Of a stretch of DNA of 64,000 nucleotides, positions 36,825 through 45,106 are shown one piece after another (the first letter of the stretch is position 1; each line of letters begins with the position of its first letter). The notes beneath the pieces were generated by a model. That model ran no database searches. It was not told where the DNA came from and worked only from the letters and a program-made list of their open reading frames with translations. The translations under genes and the position numbers were made by a program. Origin of the DNA: CAIWHR01 sp963773195 (GTDB lineage: Bacteria; Pseudomonadota; Gammaproteobacteria; Burkholderiales; Casimicrobiaceae); contig CAVZAE010000016.1 of assembly GCA_963773195.1 (NCBI GenBank), positions 24,143-88,142 on the forward strand, in the 5' to 3' direction.

Positions 36825-37760
36825 ATGTTCGATTTCTTCAAACGCGACGACGTGCCCCGCAGGCCATGGGGCGAACGGCTCAAGGCGGGGCTCGCGCGCT
36901 CGCGCGAGAAGCTCGGCGGGGCGATCGCGGTGGCGCTTCGCGGGCACACGCTCGACGACGAGACCCTGGAGGCGATCGAGACAGCGCTCATTACCGCGGA
37001 CATGGGGACCGCCGCGACGGCGACGGTCGTCGACGAGCTCCGTACACGCTGGAAGCGGGCGGGGGGCGAGGGCGATCCCAAGGCCGTACTCAAGGCGGTT
37101 CTCGTGGATCTCCTCGCGCCACTCGAACAGCCCCTCATCGTTGGCGCGGCCCGCCCGTTTGTGATCATGATGGCGGGCGTCAACGGCGCCGGGAAGACGA
37201 CATCGATCGGCAAGCTCGCGAAGCTCCTGCAGACGCAGGGCCACTCAGTGCTGCTCGCAGCGGGCGACACGTTTCGCGCCGCCGCCCGGGAGCAGCTCGC
37301 AGTCTGGGGCGAGCGCAACGGCGTCGCGGTGATCTCGCAACAGGGGGGCGACGCCGCGGCCGTGATGTTCGATGCGATCGGCGCCGCCAAGGCGCGCGCG
37401 ATCGACGTTGTACTGGCCGACACCGCCGGCCGGTTGCCGACGCAGCTTCATCTCATGGAGGAGATCCGCAAGGTGCAACGCGTGATCCGCAAGGCGGACC
37501 CGACGGCGCCGCACGAGACTCTGCTCGTCCTCGACGCCAATACCGGTCAGAACGCGCTCGCCCAGGTGCGGGCGTTCGATGCGGCGCTCGGGCTTTCGGG
37601 CCTGATCTTGACCAAGCTCGACGGGACGGCGAAGGGCGGCATCGTGGTCGCGATCGCTCGCGAACATCCGGTCCCCGTCCGGTTCATCGGGGTCGGGGAG
37701 GGGGTCGACGACATGAGGCCTTTCACTGCGGTCGACTTTGTCGAGGCGCTTCTCGGGTAG
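36825..37760 (+). CDS. ftsY: Signal recognition particle receptor FtsY
   Basis: FtsY is the membrane-associated GTPase that receives SRP-ribosome complexes. The 311-residue form has only the short N domain and the G domain, without the long acidic A domain of E. coli FtsY. GTPase motifs are GVNGAGKTTSIGKLA, ADTAGRL and LTKLDGTAKGG. The gene is divergent from rsmD and precedes rpoH, though the 296-base gap with its own promoter and CIRCE makes rpoH independent. Confidence 0.97.
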   Translation: MFDFFKRDDVPRRPWGERLKAGLARSREKLGGAIAVALRGHTLDDETLEAIETALITADMGTAATATVVDELRTRWKRAGGEGDPKAVLKAVLVDLLAPLEQPLIVGAARPFVIMMAGVNGAGKTTSIGKLAKLLQTQGHSVLLAAGDTFRAAAREQLAVWGERNGVAVISQQGGDAAAVMFDAIGAAKARAIDVVLADTAGRLPTQLHLMEEIRKVQRVIRKADPTAPHETLLVLDANTGQNALAQVRAFDAALGLSGLILTKLDGTAKGGIVVAIAREHPVPVRFIGVGEGVDDMRPFTAVDFVEALLG

Positions 37761-37980
37761 CCGCAACGCGGACGGTTCCGCGGTTCGTCCCGCCAATCCG
37801 GGCCTTCGTCCCGTGCCAACGCGCCGGCGCCGCCTCGACAATCGTCCGGGGGTAAGCGCACACTACAAGTTTATGCCGTGATTCTACGAGGCATTCGAGC
37901 CGTGCTCTCGGACCTGCCGAAAACGCCCTGCGGACAAGTCGCCTATACCTGAGGAAAACAGTCGGGAACTTTGATCCCTC

Positions 37981-38007
37981 TTAGCACTCCTATCCCCTGA
38001 GTGCTAA
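37981..38007 (+). promoter_or_regulatory. CIRCE operator (HrcA binding site) upstream of rpoH
   Basis: TTAGCACTC-N9-GAGTGCTAA is a perfect match to the CIRCE inverted repeat recognised by the heat-shock repressor HrcA. It overlaps the -35 and -10 elements of the rpoH promoter, so bound repressor should block transcription. hrcA itself is not in the window. Confidence 0.95.
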
Positions 38008-38010
38008 TAT
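37981..38010 (+). promoter_or_regulatory. Sigma-70-like rpoH promoter embedded in CIRCE
   Basis: TTAGCA (37981-37986) and TAATAT (38005-38010) are 18 bases apart. The start of transcription would be near 38,017, giving a leader of about 40 bases before the rpoH ATG. The upstream part of the 37,761-37,980 gap shows no other feature I can support. Confidence 0.6.
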
Positions 38011-38056
38011 CGGTGGGGCCATAAGGCCCGCCGCAACCACGAGGAGACCGACCGAG

Positions 38057-38914
38057 ATGACCGGAACCGCGTTGGCATTCCCCACCCCGTCGAGCCTGGG
38101 GAGCCTGGATCACTACATTCAGGCCGTCAATCGCTTCCCCCTGCTGACCGCCGAGCAAGAGGTTGCCTTGGGCCGCCGGCTGCGCCAAGACGACGACCTC
38201 GAGGCGGCGCGCGGGCTCGTGCTCTCGCATCTGCGGCTGGTGGTCGCCGTGAGCCGGCAGTACTTGGGCTACGGGTTGCCGCAGGCCGACCTGATCCAGG
38301 AAGGCAACGTGGGGCTTATGAAGGCGGTGCGCCGCTTCGACCCCGAGCGCGGCGTGCGCCTCGTGTCGTTCGCGCTCCACTGGATCCGCGCCGAGATCCA
38401 CGAGTACATCCTGCGCAACTGGCGACTGGTGAAGGTTGCGACGACGAAGGCGCAGCGCAAGCTGTTCTTCAATCTCCGCCGGATGAAGAAGACGACCGCC
38501 AGCCTCACGACGAGCGAGGCGCGCGCCATCGCGAAGGAGCTCGGCGTGAAGCCCGAGGAAGTGGTGGAGATGGAAACGCGGCTCTCCGGGCGCGACATCA
38601 CGCTCGACCCGCAGCCGGACGAGGACGGTGCGCACGCGACCTCGCCGATCGGGTGGCTGACCGATCCGGACGACGAGCCCGTGCAGATCCTCGAGCGCGC
38701 CGAAACGGCGAGGAATCGTTCCGTCGGCCTGACGCGCGCCTTGGCGAAGCTCGACGACCGCAGCCGTCGGATCATCGAGGCGCGCTGGCTGCGTGAGGAC
38801 GATCCTGCAACCCTGCAGGACCTTGCCGACGAGTACGGCGTCTCCGCCGAGCGGATCCGCCAGATCGAGAGCAAGGCGCTCAAGTCGATGAAGGCGCAGA
38901 TCGCAGCCAACTGA
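38057..38914 (+). CDS. rpoH: Heat-shock sigma factor sigma-32
   Basis: The 285-residue group 3 sigma factor has LDHYIQAVNRFPLLTAEQEV (region 1.2), DLIQEGNVGLMKAVRRFDPERGVRLVSFALHWIRAEI (regions 2.2-2.4) and the RpoH-specific box QRKLFFNLRRMKK. Region 4 is VSAERIRQIESKALKSMK. It directs transcription of chaperone and protease genes. An AGGAGA ribosome-binding site precedes the ATG. Control by HrcA through CIRCE is indicated upstream; a terminator follows. Confidence 0.97.
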   Translation: MTGTALAFPTPSSLGSLDHYIQAVNRFPLLTAEQEVALGRRLRQDDDLEAARGLVLSHLRLVVAVSRQYLGYGLPQADLIQEGNVGLMKAVRRFDPERGVRLVSFALHWIRAEIHEYILRNWRLVKVATTKAQRKLFFNLRRMKKTTASLTTSEARAIAKELGVKPEEVVEMETRLSGRDITLDPQPDEDGAHATSPIGWLTDPDDEPVQILERAETARNRSVGLTRALAKLDDRSRRIIEARWLREDDPATLQDLADEYGVSAERIRQIESKALKSMKAQIAAN

Positions 38915-38935
38915 CAGCTACGAACGCAACAAGCG

Positions 38936-38972
38936 ACGCCGGCGCTCCGCGAGGACGCCGGCGTTTGTTTTT
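38936..38972 (+). terminator. Intrinsic terminator after rpoH
   Basis: ACGCCGGCG pairs with CGCCGGCGT across an 11-base loop, followed by TTTGTTTTT on the plus strand. It ends rpoH just before the convergent kup gene. Confidence 0.92.
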
Positions 38973-38998
38973 GGGCAGTGTGCCGCAAGTCGCCGCTG

Positions 38999-40879
38999 TC
39001 AGAGCTCGACCTGGGTGCCGAGCTCGACGACGCGGTTGGTGGGCACGTGGAAGAAATCGGTCGCCTTGACCGCCATCTTCGACATCGACACGAACAGCCG
39101 CTCGCGCCACATCGCCATTCCCGGCGCGACCGCCGGGATCAGCGTCTCGCGCGAGACGAAGAACGAAGTGTCCATCGTGTCGAACTCGAGCCCCTGGACG
39201 GCGCAGTGGTCGAGCAGCACCGGCACGTCGGGCTCCTCCGTGAAGCCATACCAGGCGTCGAGCGCGAAGAAAGCGCACCCCAGATCGCGGACGGTGACGC
39301 GCTCGACCCCGGGCACACGGGGAATCTCGCGCGTGTGGATCGTCAGGAACACGACGCGCTCGTGCAGAACCTTGTTGTGCTTGAGGTTGTGCAGGAGCGC
39401 GTGCGGGACGCGATCCTTGGTGGAGGTGAGGAAGATCGCCGTGCCGGGCACGCGCGGCGGGGGGCTCGACGCGATGCTCTCGATGAACAGCGGCAGCGGC
39501 ATCGAGTCCGCGTTCAATCGGTCCATGAGGAGCGAGCGGCCACGCTTCCACGTCGTGAGCAGCGTGAACACAACGCCGCCGATCAGAAGTGTGAACCACC
39601 CGCCGTCGGGAATCTTGAGCGAGTTCGACGACAGGAACGCGAGGTCGATGACGAGGAGCGGCACGGCGATCGCCAGCGCGACGGGCAGAGGCCAGTTCCA
39701 GAGCCTGCGCATCACGACGAAGATCAGCACCGAGTCGATCATCATCGCGAGCGTGACGGCGATCCCGTACGCGCCGCCCAGGTTGTCGGAACTGCGGAAG
39801 CCCAGCACGAGCAGCGACACTGCGATCAGGAGCGTCCAGTTCACGAAAGGCACGTAGATCTGGCCGATCTGGCGCTCCGAAGTATGGAGAAGCTTGATCC
39901 GCGGACAGTAGCCCATCTGGATCGCGGCCCGCGTGAGCGAGAAGGCGCCCGAGATCACCGCCTGCGAGGCGATCACGGCCGCGCAGGTCGCGAGGATGAC
40001 GAGCGGCAACAACGCCCACTCCGGCGCCAGCAGGTAGAACGGGTTCTTGATCGCCGTGGGGTCGGCGAGGAGGAGCGCGCCCTGCCCGAAATAGTTGAGA
40101 ACGAGCGCCGGCATCACGAACACGAGCCAGGCGCGGCGGATCGGCTTGGCGCCGAAATGGCCCATGTCGGCATAGAGCGCCTCGGTCCCCGTGACTGCCA
40201 GCACCACGGCGCCCAACGCGAGGAACGCGATCCCCGGCGTCGCCGCAATGAACTCGAACGCGCGCGCCGGATTGAGTGCGCGCAGCACGTCAGGATTTGC
40301 GAGCACCTCGAGAAGGCCGAGCAGCGCCAGCACGACAAACCACAGGCACATCACCGGCCCGAACAGGATGCCGACGCTCGCGGTGCCGCGCCGCTGGATC
40401 AGGAACAACACGACGATGATCACGAGCGTGACGGGAACGATGAACGGATGCAGCGCCGGAGCGACGATCTCGAGGCCCTCGACCGCGCCCAGGACCGAGA
40501 TCGCGGGGGTGATCATGCCGTCGCCGTAGAACATCGCCGCGCCGAAGATGCCGAAGCCGACGAGCCACCAGCGCCCGCGCGTCTGGCGCTCGAGCCCGCT
40601 CGAGACGAGCGCCGTGAGCGCGAGGATGCCGCCTTCGCCTCGATTGTCTGCGCGCATGATCAGCAGCACGTACTTGAGCGTCACGACGATCACGAGCGCC
40701 CAGAAGATGATCGACAGGATGCCGAGCACATTCTCGGGCGCGAGCGACAGCCGGTGCGTGCCGGTGAAGCACTGGCGCAGCGTGTACAGCGGCGAGGTCC
40801 CGATGTCGCCGAAGACGACACCGATCGCGCCGATGATGAGCGGCGCCATGCGCTTGCGCGTGCCGGCGGCGACGCTCAT
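38999..40879 (-). CDS. kup: KUP-type low-affinity potassium uptake protein
   Basis: The 626-residue membrane protein has about 12 hydrophobic helices in the first 430 residues and a soluble C-terminal domain. It shows the KUP hallmarks IGVVFGDIGTSPLYTL, ADNRGEGGILAL and YGDGMITPAISVLGAVEG. It imports K+ with H+. It follows ntrX by 28 bases on the same strand and thus takes the place often occupied by trkA/trkH in related genomes. It is convergent with rpoH. Confidence 0.96.
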   Translation of the reverse strand: MSVAAGTRKRMAPLIIGAIGVVFGDIGTSPLYTLRQCFTGTHRLSLAPENVLGILSIIFWALVIVVTLKYVLLIMRADNRGEGGILALTALVSSGLERQTRGRWWLVGFGIFGAAMFYGDGMITPAISVLGAVEGLEIVAPALHPFIVPVTLVIIVVLFLIQRRGTASVGILFGPVMCLWFVVLALLGLLEVLANPDVLRALNPARAFEFIAATPGIAFLALGAVVLAVTGTEALYADMGHFGAKPIRRAWLVFVMPALVLNYFGQGALLLADPTAIKNPFYLLAPEWALLPLVILATCAAVIASQAVISGAFSLTRAAIQMGYCPRIKLLHTSERQIGQIYVPFVNWTLLIAVSLLVLGFRSSDNLGGAYGIAVTLAMMIDSVLIFVVMRRLWNWPLPVALAIAVPLLVIDLAFLSSNSLKIPDGGWFTLLIGGVVFTLLTTWKRGRSLLMDRLNADSMPLPLFIESIASSPPPRVPGTAIFLTSTKDRVPHALLHNLKHNKVLHERVVFLTIHTREIPRVPGVERVTVRDLGCAFFALDAWYGFTEEPDVPVLLDHCAVQGLEFDTMDTSFFVSRETLIPAVAPGMAMWRERLFVSMSKMAVKATDFFHVPTNRVVELGTQVEL

Positions 40880-40907
40880 CGTCGGGACGGCCGGATCGAG
40901 ACCTGCG

Positions 40908-42230
40908 TCAGCCGCCGTTGGCGCCGTTACCGGCGGGATCGTCGCCTCGGCGAGCGAAACGGATGTTGAGCTGCTTCAGCTTGCGGTAAAGGTGCGTGCG
41001 CTCGAGCCCCGCCTTGTCGGCGACGCGGCTCATGTTGCTTTGCTCGCGGCCCAGGAGCTGCTCGAAGTAGATCCGCTCGAATGCCTCGCGCGCCTCGCGC
41101 AGCGGCAGCTCGAAGAACCGCGCGGTGATCTCCGGGGCAACGGCCTGATTCGCCGCCGCGGCCTCGCCCAGGAGCCGCTTCACGTGATCGGTCGTGATCT
41201 CGCCCGTGCCTGCGTTGAGCGCGAGATTCGCCACGACATTCTGCAGATGGTCGACATTGCCCGGCCAGTAGGCGTTCGCGAGCGCGCTCACGGCGGCGGC
41301 CGGCAGCGTGGCCGCGCGCGCGGGCCCGCGCTCGGCGTCCTTTTGCGCCGATGTGATGTCGCGCCAGAAGCGTTCGACGAGCGCGGGGATGTCCTCGCGC
41401 CTGGCACGAAGCGGCGGCAGGAGCACGGCGCCGATCGACAGCGCCGCGAGCAGCGCCGGATCGAACCGGCCCTCGGCCGCGAGATTGCCGAGCGGCTCGG
41501 CGCTCGTGCACACAAGCGTCACGCTGGCGCGCTCGAGCTTGGGAAGGAGGAACGCAAGACCCTTCTGCTCCGCCTTCGCGTACTGGCCGATCTCCGTGCA
41601 ATAGAGCGTGCCGTCGCGCGCCTCGTCGATCACGGCCAACGGATTCGCGGCGAGCCGCGCGCCCGACGGCAGCGCGAGCCACGGCTGGTCGGCCTGCTGG
41701 AGCGCGCGCGCAGCGGCTTCGTGCCCCGTTCCGGGCTCGCCCAGCAGCAGAACCGGTTTCTTGGCGGCGATGAGCTGCTCGATGGCCCGCTCGGCATCGC
41801 GCACGGCCGTGCTCGCGCCCAGTGCCGCGAGCGAGACCCGCCGCGGCTCCTTGGCGAGCGTGGTCTTGAGCGCGCGGGCGACCGTGCCCAGGAGCTTTTG
41901 CAGGCCGACGGGCTTTTCGAGGAAGTCGAACGCGCCGATCTTCGTCGCCTCGACCGCCGTCTCGATCGTGCCGTGGCCCGACATCATCACGACGGGCATC
42001 GTGAGCTGACCCGACGCCGCCCACTCGCGCAGGAGCGTGACCCCGTCCGTGTCGGGCATCCAAATGTCGAGCAGCACGAGTGCCGGCTGCTGCCTCGACC
42101 GGAAGGCACGCGCTTCGGTCGCGTTCTCGGCGACGGAGACGCGGTAGCCCTCATCCTGCAGGATTTCGGAGAGCAGCTCGCGGATGCCGACTTCGTCGTC
42201 GACGATCAAGATGTCGTTCGCAGGGACCAT
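40908..42230 (-). CDS. ntrX: NtrX-like response regulator with a degenerate AAA+ domain
   Basis: The 440-residue protein has a receiver domain (D11, D12, phosphorylation site D55 in LVLLDIWMPD, K in FLEKP), an AAA+-like middle domain, and a Fis-type helix-turn-helix (NMSRVADKAGLERTHLYRKLKQLNI). The AAA+ part is changed: the Walker A is GEPGTGHE, with histidine for the usual lysine, and no GAFTGA loop is present. It therefore should not activate sigma-54 RNA polymerase as NtrC does. It is paired with ntrY, ending 8 bases before. Probably a repressor or sigma-70 regulator for nitrogen or redox status. Confidence 0.9.
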   Translation of the reverse strand: MVPANDILIVDDEVGIRELLSEILQDEGYRVSVAENATEARAFRSRQQPALVLLDIWMPDTDGVTLLREWAASGQLTMPVVMMSGHGTIETAVEATKIGAFDFLEKPVGLQKLLGTVARALKTTLAKEPRRVSLAALGASTAVRDAERAIEQLIAAKKPVLLLGEPGTGHEAAARALQQADQPWLALPSGARLAANPLAVIDEARDGTLYCTEIGQYAKAEQKGLAFLLPKLERASVTLVCTSAEPLGNLAAEGRFDPALLAALSIGAVLLPPLRARREDIPALVERFWRDITSAQKDAERGPARAATLPAAAVSALANAYWPGNVDHLQNVVANLALNAGTGEITTDHVKRLLGEAAAANQAVAPEITARFFELPLREAREAFERIYFEQLLGREQSNMSRVADKAGLERTHLYRKLKQLNIRFARRGDDPAGNGANGG

Positions 42231-42238
42231 GGCGGCGC

Positions 42239-44398
42239 CTATCCTACGCTCTCGCCCGCGCTGCGCGGGAACACGATCGTCACCCGGGAGCCACGGGGCT
42301 CCCGGTTCGCGAGCTCGACGCGGCCGCCGTGTTCGTCGACGATCTTCCGAACGATCGCGAGGCCGAGCCCCGTCCCCTTCGCCTTGGTCGTCACGTAAGG
42401 CTCGAACGCCCGGCGCAGGATGTCATCGGAGAAGCCTGTGCCCGCGTCGGCAAACACGAGCGCGACCTGGTCGCCCCGCCGCTCGAGCGTGATGTCGTAG
42501 TGCGGCTCGCTGACGTCGGCTTGCGCGTCGATCGCATTCTGGATGAGATTGTGCAGCACCTGCCGCAGGCGGGTCGGTTCGCCTTGGATCACCGCGGGTT
42601 CGGGCGGCAGCGACAGCCGGACATGCGGGCGCAGATTGTCGTACAGCGCAAGCACGTCCTGCAAGAGCGTGCTGGCGTCAACCGGCTGCATCGTTCCCGG
42701 GCGCGGTTGGCGCGCATAGATCGCGAAGTCATCGACCATATGCTTCATCGCGGCCACTTGCGCGATGATCGTCTGCGCGCCGCGCTTGAGCGTCTCCTGG
42801 TCCGCCCCTTCGAGCTTGGGGGTCAGCTTGACCGCGAGGCGCTCGGCCGAGAGCTGGATCGGTGTGAGCGGGTTCTTGACCTCGTGCGCGAGGCGCCGCG
42901 CGACCTCTCCCCACGCGGCGTCGCGCTGCGCGTGCACGAGATCCGTCACGTCGTCGAAGACCACGACGTAGCCGGCGACAGGCGTCACCGGCAGGCGCGA
43001 CCCGCGCATCAGAAGGACGCGCGTGAGCCCCGCGACGGTCAGCTCGGCCTGCCGCTGCCACTGCCCCTCGCGGCTCGCCCGAAAGCCGTCGCCGACGAGC
43101 CCGGCGAACGGCGCGAGCGCGGGCAGCCGACCGCCCCATTCGGCGAGCGGCAGGCCTTGCAGGTCGGTGAGTGGCTGCTGGAGGATCACGGCGGCGCTCG
43201 CATTCGCCGTGCGGAGCCGGTAACCGTCGTCGAACGCGAGCACACCCGCCGACAGGTTCCCGAGAATGCTTTCAAGGTACGCGCGCGTCGTCTCGATCGC
43301 GCGGCGCGATTCTTCCGCCTTCTCCCGGGCGTCGGCGAGCTGCGCCGTCATGGTGTTGAACGATTCGGTCAGCACGCCCAGCTCGTCGCGCGACGTCACC
43401 GGCTGCCGGCGCGTGAAGTCGCCCTCGGCGACCGCTCGCGTACCCTGGGCGAGGAGCCCGAGCGGCTCCGCGAATCGCTCCGAGAGCACGACCGCGAGCC
43501 CGAGCGCGCTCGTGAGCGCGAGCAAGAGCGTGAGCGTCAGCGTGACCGCATAGAGCCGCTTTAGCGATCCCCGCGTGAACGCAATCTCCTGATAGTCGCG
43601 CGAACCGGATTGCACCTTGTCGACGTCCTGCGCGAGCGCCGCCGGCACGGGCTCGACCACTTGCAGTACGCGCAGCGGCTCGAGGCCTTCGCTGTTGACC
43701 GGCGTAGTGACACGAAGCAGGAGGCGGCCATCGGGGGCCTGCTCGATCCCGGTCGTCGTCTGCTGGAGTCGCGCGCGGCGGAGCGCCTGGGCGCCGGGCG
43801 GCTCCGGCGGGGCCGTGGTGCCGCCGACGCCGCCCACGGCGATCACCGATCCCGCGGCGGTGAACAGTGCCGCTTCGTGGACGCCCGTCTGCTCGGCCGC
43901 GCGGATCAACCTCGCGGTGACGTTGCCGGTGCCCGAGTCGCTCAAGGCGAGGGCGATCTGGCCCGCCTTGTTCGAGGTGTCTTTCAAGAGGAAGTCGAGC
44001 GCGCCCCGCCCGAGGTTGAGGCCCCCTTCGAGCGCGCGGTCGACGCGAACGTCGAACCAGCTCTCGATGCTGCGGCCCAGGAACTGGAAGGACACTGCGT
44101 ACACGAGAGCGCCGGGCAGTACCGCGACCAGCGCGAACAGCAGCACGAGGCGGAGCGAGAGCCGAGAGCCGAACACCCCGTCCTTCAGGTTGCGTCGCAG
44201 CCGGTAGAGCTGCACGCCGACGAGCAGCATCAGCAGCACGACGAGGGCGCCGTTCAGCACGAGCAGGAGGTCGTAGCGGCGCGCGAAGAGCTCGGTGTTG
44301 GCCGACGCCGTCGCGAGCAGGAACAGCGAGATCGCCGCGAGGCAGGCGAGCACCAGCAGGAGCCAGCGGATGCCACGCGAAGGGAGCAGGCGGCTCAT
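42239..44398 (-). CDS. ntrY: NtrY-like sensor histidine kinase
   Basis: The 719-residue membrane kinase has three to four N-terminal transmembrane helices, a periplasmic segment, a HAMP domain (about 310-360, LSERFAEPLGLLAQGTRAVAEGDF), a PAS domain, the H-box HEVKNPLTPIQLSAERL, and an ATPase domain with NLIQNAIDAQ (N box), DAGTGF and GTGLGLAIVRKIVDEHGG (G boxes). It is the partner of the downstream ntrX. In other bacteria NtrYX responds to nitrogen or oxygen; the stimulus here is not known. Confidence 0.95.
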   Translation of the reverse strand: MSRLLPSRGIRWLLLVLACLAAISLFLLATASANTELFARRYDLLLVLNGALVVLLMLLVGVQLYRLRRNLKDGVFGSRLSLRLVLLFALVAVLPGALVYAVSFQFLGRSIESWFDVRVDRALEGGLNLGRGALDFLLKDTSNKAGQIALALSDSGTGNVTARLIRAAEQTGVHEAALFTAAGSVIAVGGVGGTTAPPEPPGAQALRRARLQQTTTGIEQAPDGRLLLRVTTPVNSEGLEPLRVLQVVEPVPAALAQDVDKVQSGSRDYQEIAFTRGSLKRLYAVTLTLTLLLALTSALGLAVVLSERFAEPLGLLAQGTRAVAEGDFTRRQPVTSRDELGVLTESFNTMTAQLADAREKAEESRRAIETTRAYLESILGNLSAGVLAFDDGYRLRTANASAAVILQQPLTDLQGLPLAEWGGRLPALAPFAGLVGDGFRASREGQWQRQAELTVAGLTRVLLMRGSRLPVTPVAGYVVVFDDVTDLVHAQRDAAWGEVARRLAHEVKNPLTPIQLSAERLAVKLTPKLEGADQETLKRGAQTIIAQVAAMKHMVDDFAIYARQPRPGTMQPVDASTLLQDVLALYDNLRPHVRLSLPPEPAVIQGEPTRLRQVLHNLIQNAIDAQADVSEPHYDITLERRGDQVALVFADAGTGFSDDILRRAFEPYVTTKAKGTGLGLAIVRKIVDEHGGRVELANREPRGSRVTIVFPRSAGESVG

Positions 44399-44438
44399 GG
44401 ACCTCTACCCTCGTCGCTTTCGTTGCGCGCGCGGGTGT

Positions 44439-45047
44439 TCACGGCGTAAAGCTCCAGCGGTGCCATTCGGATTGCAGCGTCCATTCGCGCGAGGCGAGCG
44501 CGCTCACCTGGAACGGCTTCGGCAGCTGGTTGACGTCGAGCCGCAACCTCACTGCGGCCTCGTAGCGCGTGCCCTTGACGACCTGGTCGCGGCGGGCGAC
44601 CTCGCGGGCGTTGACCCGCGAGAGGAAATGCTCGACCTCGTCCAGCGACTCGAAGGTCTGCCCGAGCAGCCCGCTCGCAATCCGGTACTGGCGCGTTAAC
44701 GCGTTGTACGAGACCCGGTATTGCGTCGTCGACGAGAGCACCTTCTCGTCGACCCAATACCAGCGCGGGCGGGTGAGCTCGAACTCGAGCACGAAATAGA
44801 GCGGGACGCCTTTCTGCAGCGCCTCGTCGAGCGTGGGGTTCAGCGAGAACTCGAACTCTGCATTCAGGTAGTACCCATCCTCTTCCGGAAAGAGCTCGGC
44901 GGACTTGACGCCGATCGTGTCCGCGGCCGCGGGAGCGGGCGCGATCACACTCACTGCCAACGCGAACGCGGCCATGGCCGAGCGCAGCGCGCGCAGCGGC
45001 GGGGCAAGCCGGGATACGACGGGGAATTCGAGCGGCGAGACGGACAT
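44439..45047 (-). CDS. DUF4390 protein
   Basis: The 202-residue protein has an N-terminal hydrophobic signal or anchor (about residues 22-42) and the DUF4390 pattern YYLNAEFEFSLNPTLDEALQKGVPLYFVLEFEL, RPRWYWVDEKV and YRVSYNALTRQYRI. It is found between rsmB and ntrY in Betaproteobacteria. Probably periplasmic; the function is unknown. Confidence 0.9.
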   Translation of the reverse strand: MSVSPLEFPVVSRLAPPLRALRSAMAAFALAVSVIAPAPAAADTIGVKSAELFPEEDGYYLNAEFEFSLNPTLDEALQKGVPLYFVLEFELTRPRWYWVDEKVLSSTTQYRVSYNALTRQYRIASGLLGQTFESLDEVEHFLSRVNAREVARRDQVVKGTRYEAAVRLRLDVNQLPKPFQVSALASREWTLQSEWHRWSFTP

Positions 45048-45106
45048 CGGCGCGGATCCGGATGCAGTGCCCCGGGGGGCAGGCGCCTCTGCCGCCGGGC
45101 GCCGGG

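Noticed and set aside
38978..40969. A 663-codon plus-strand open frame over kup
   Set aside because: A shadow of kup; composition is typical of antisense GC-rich frames.
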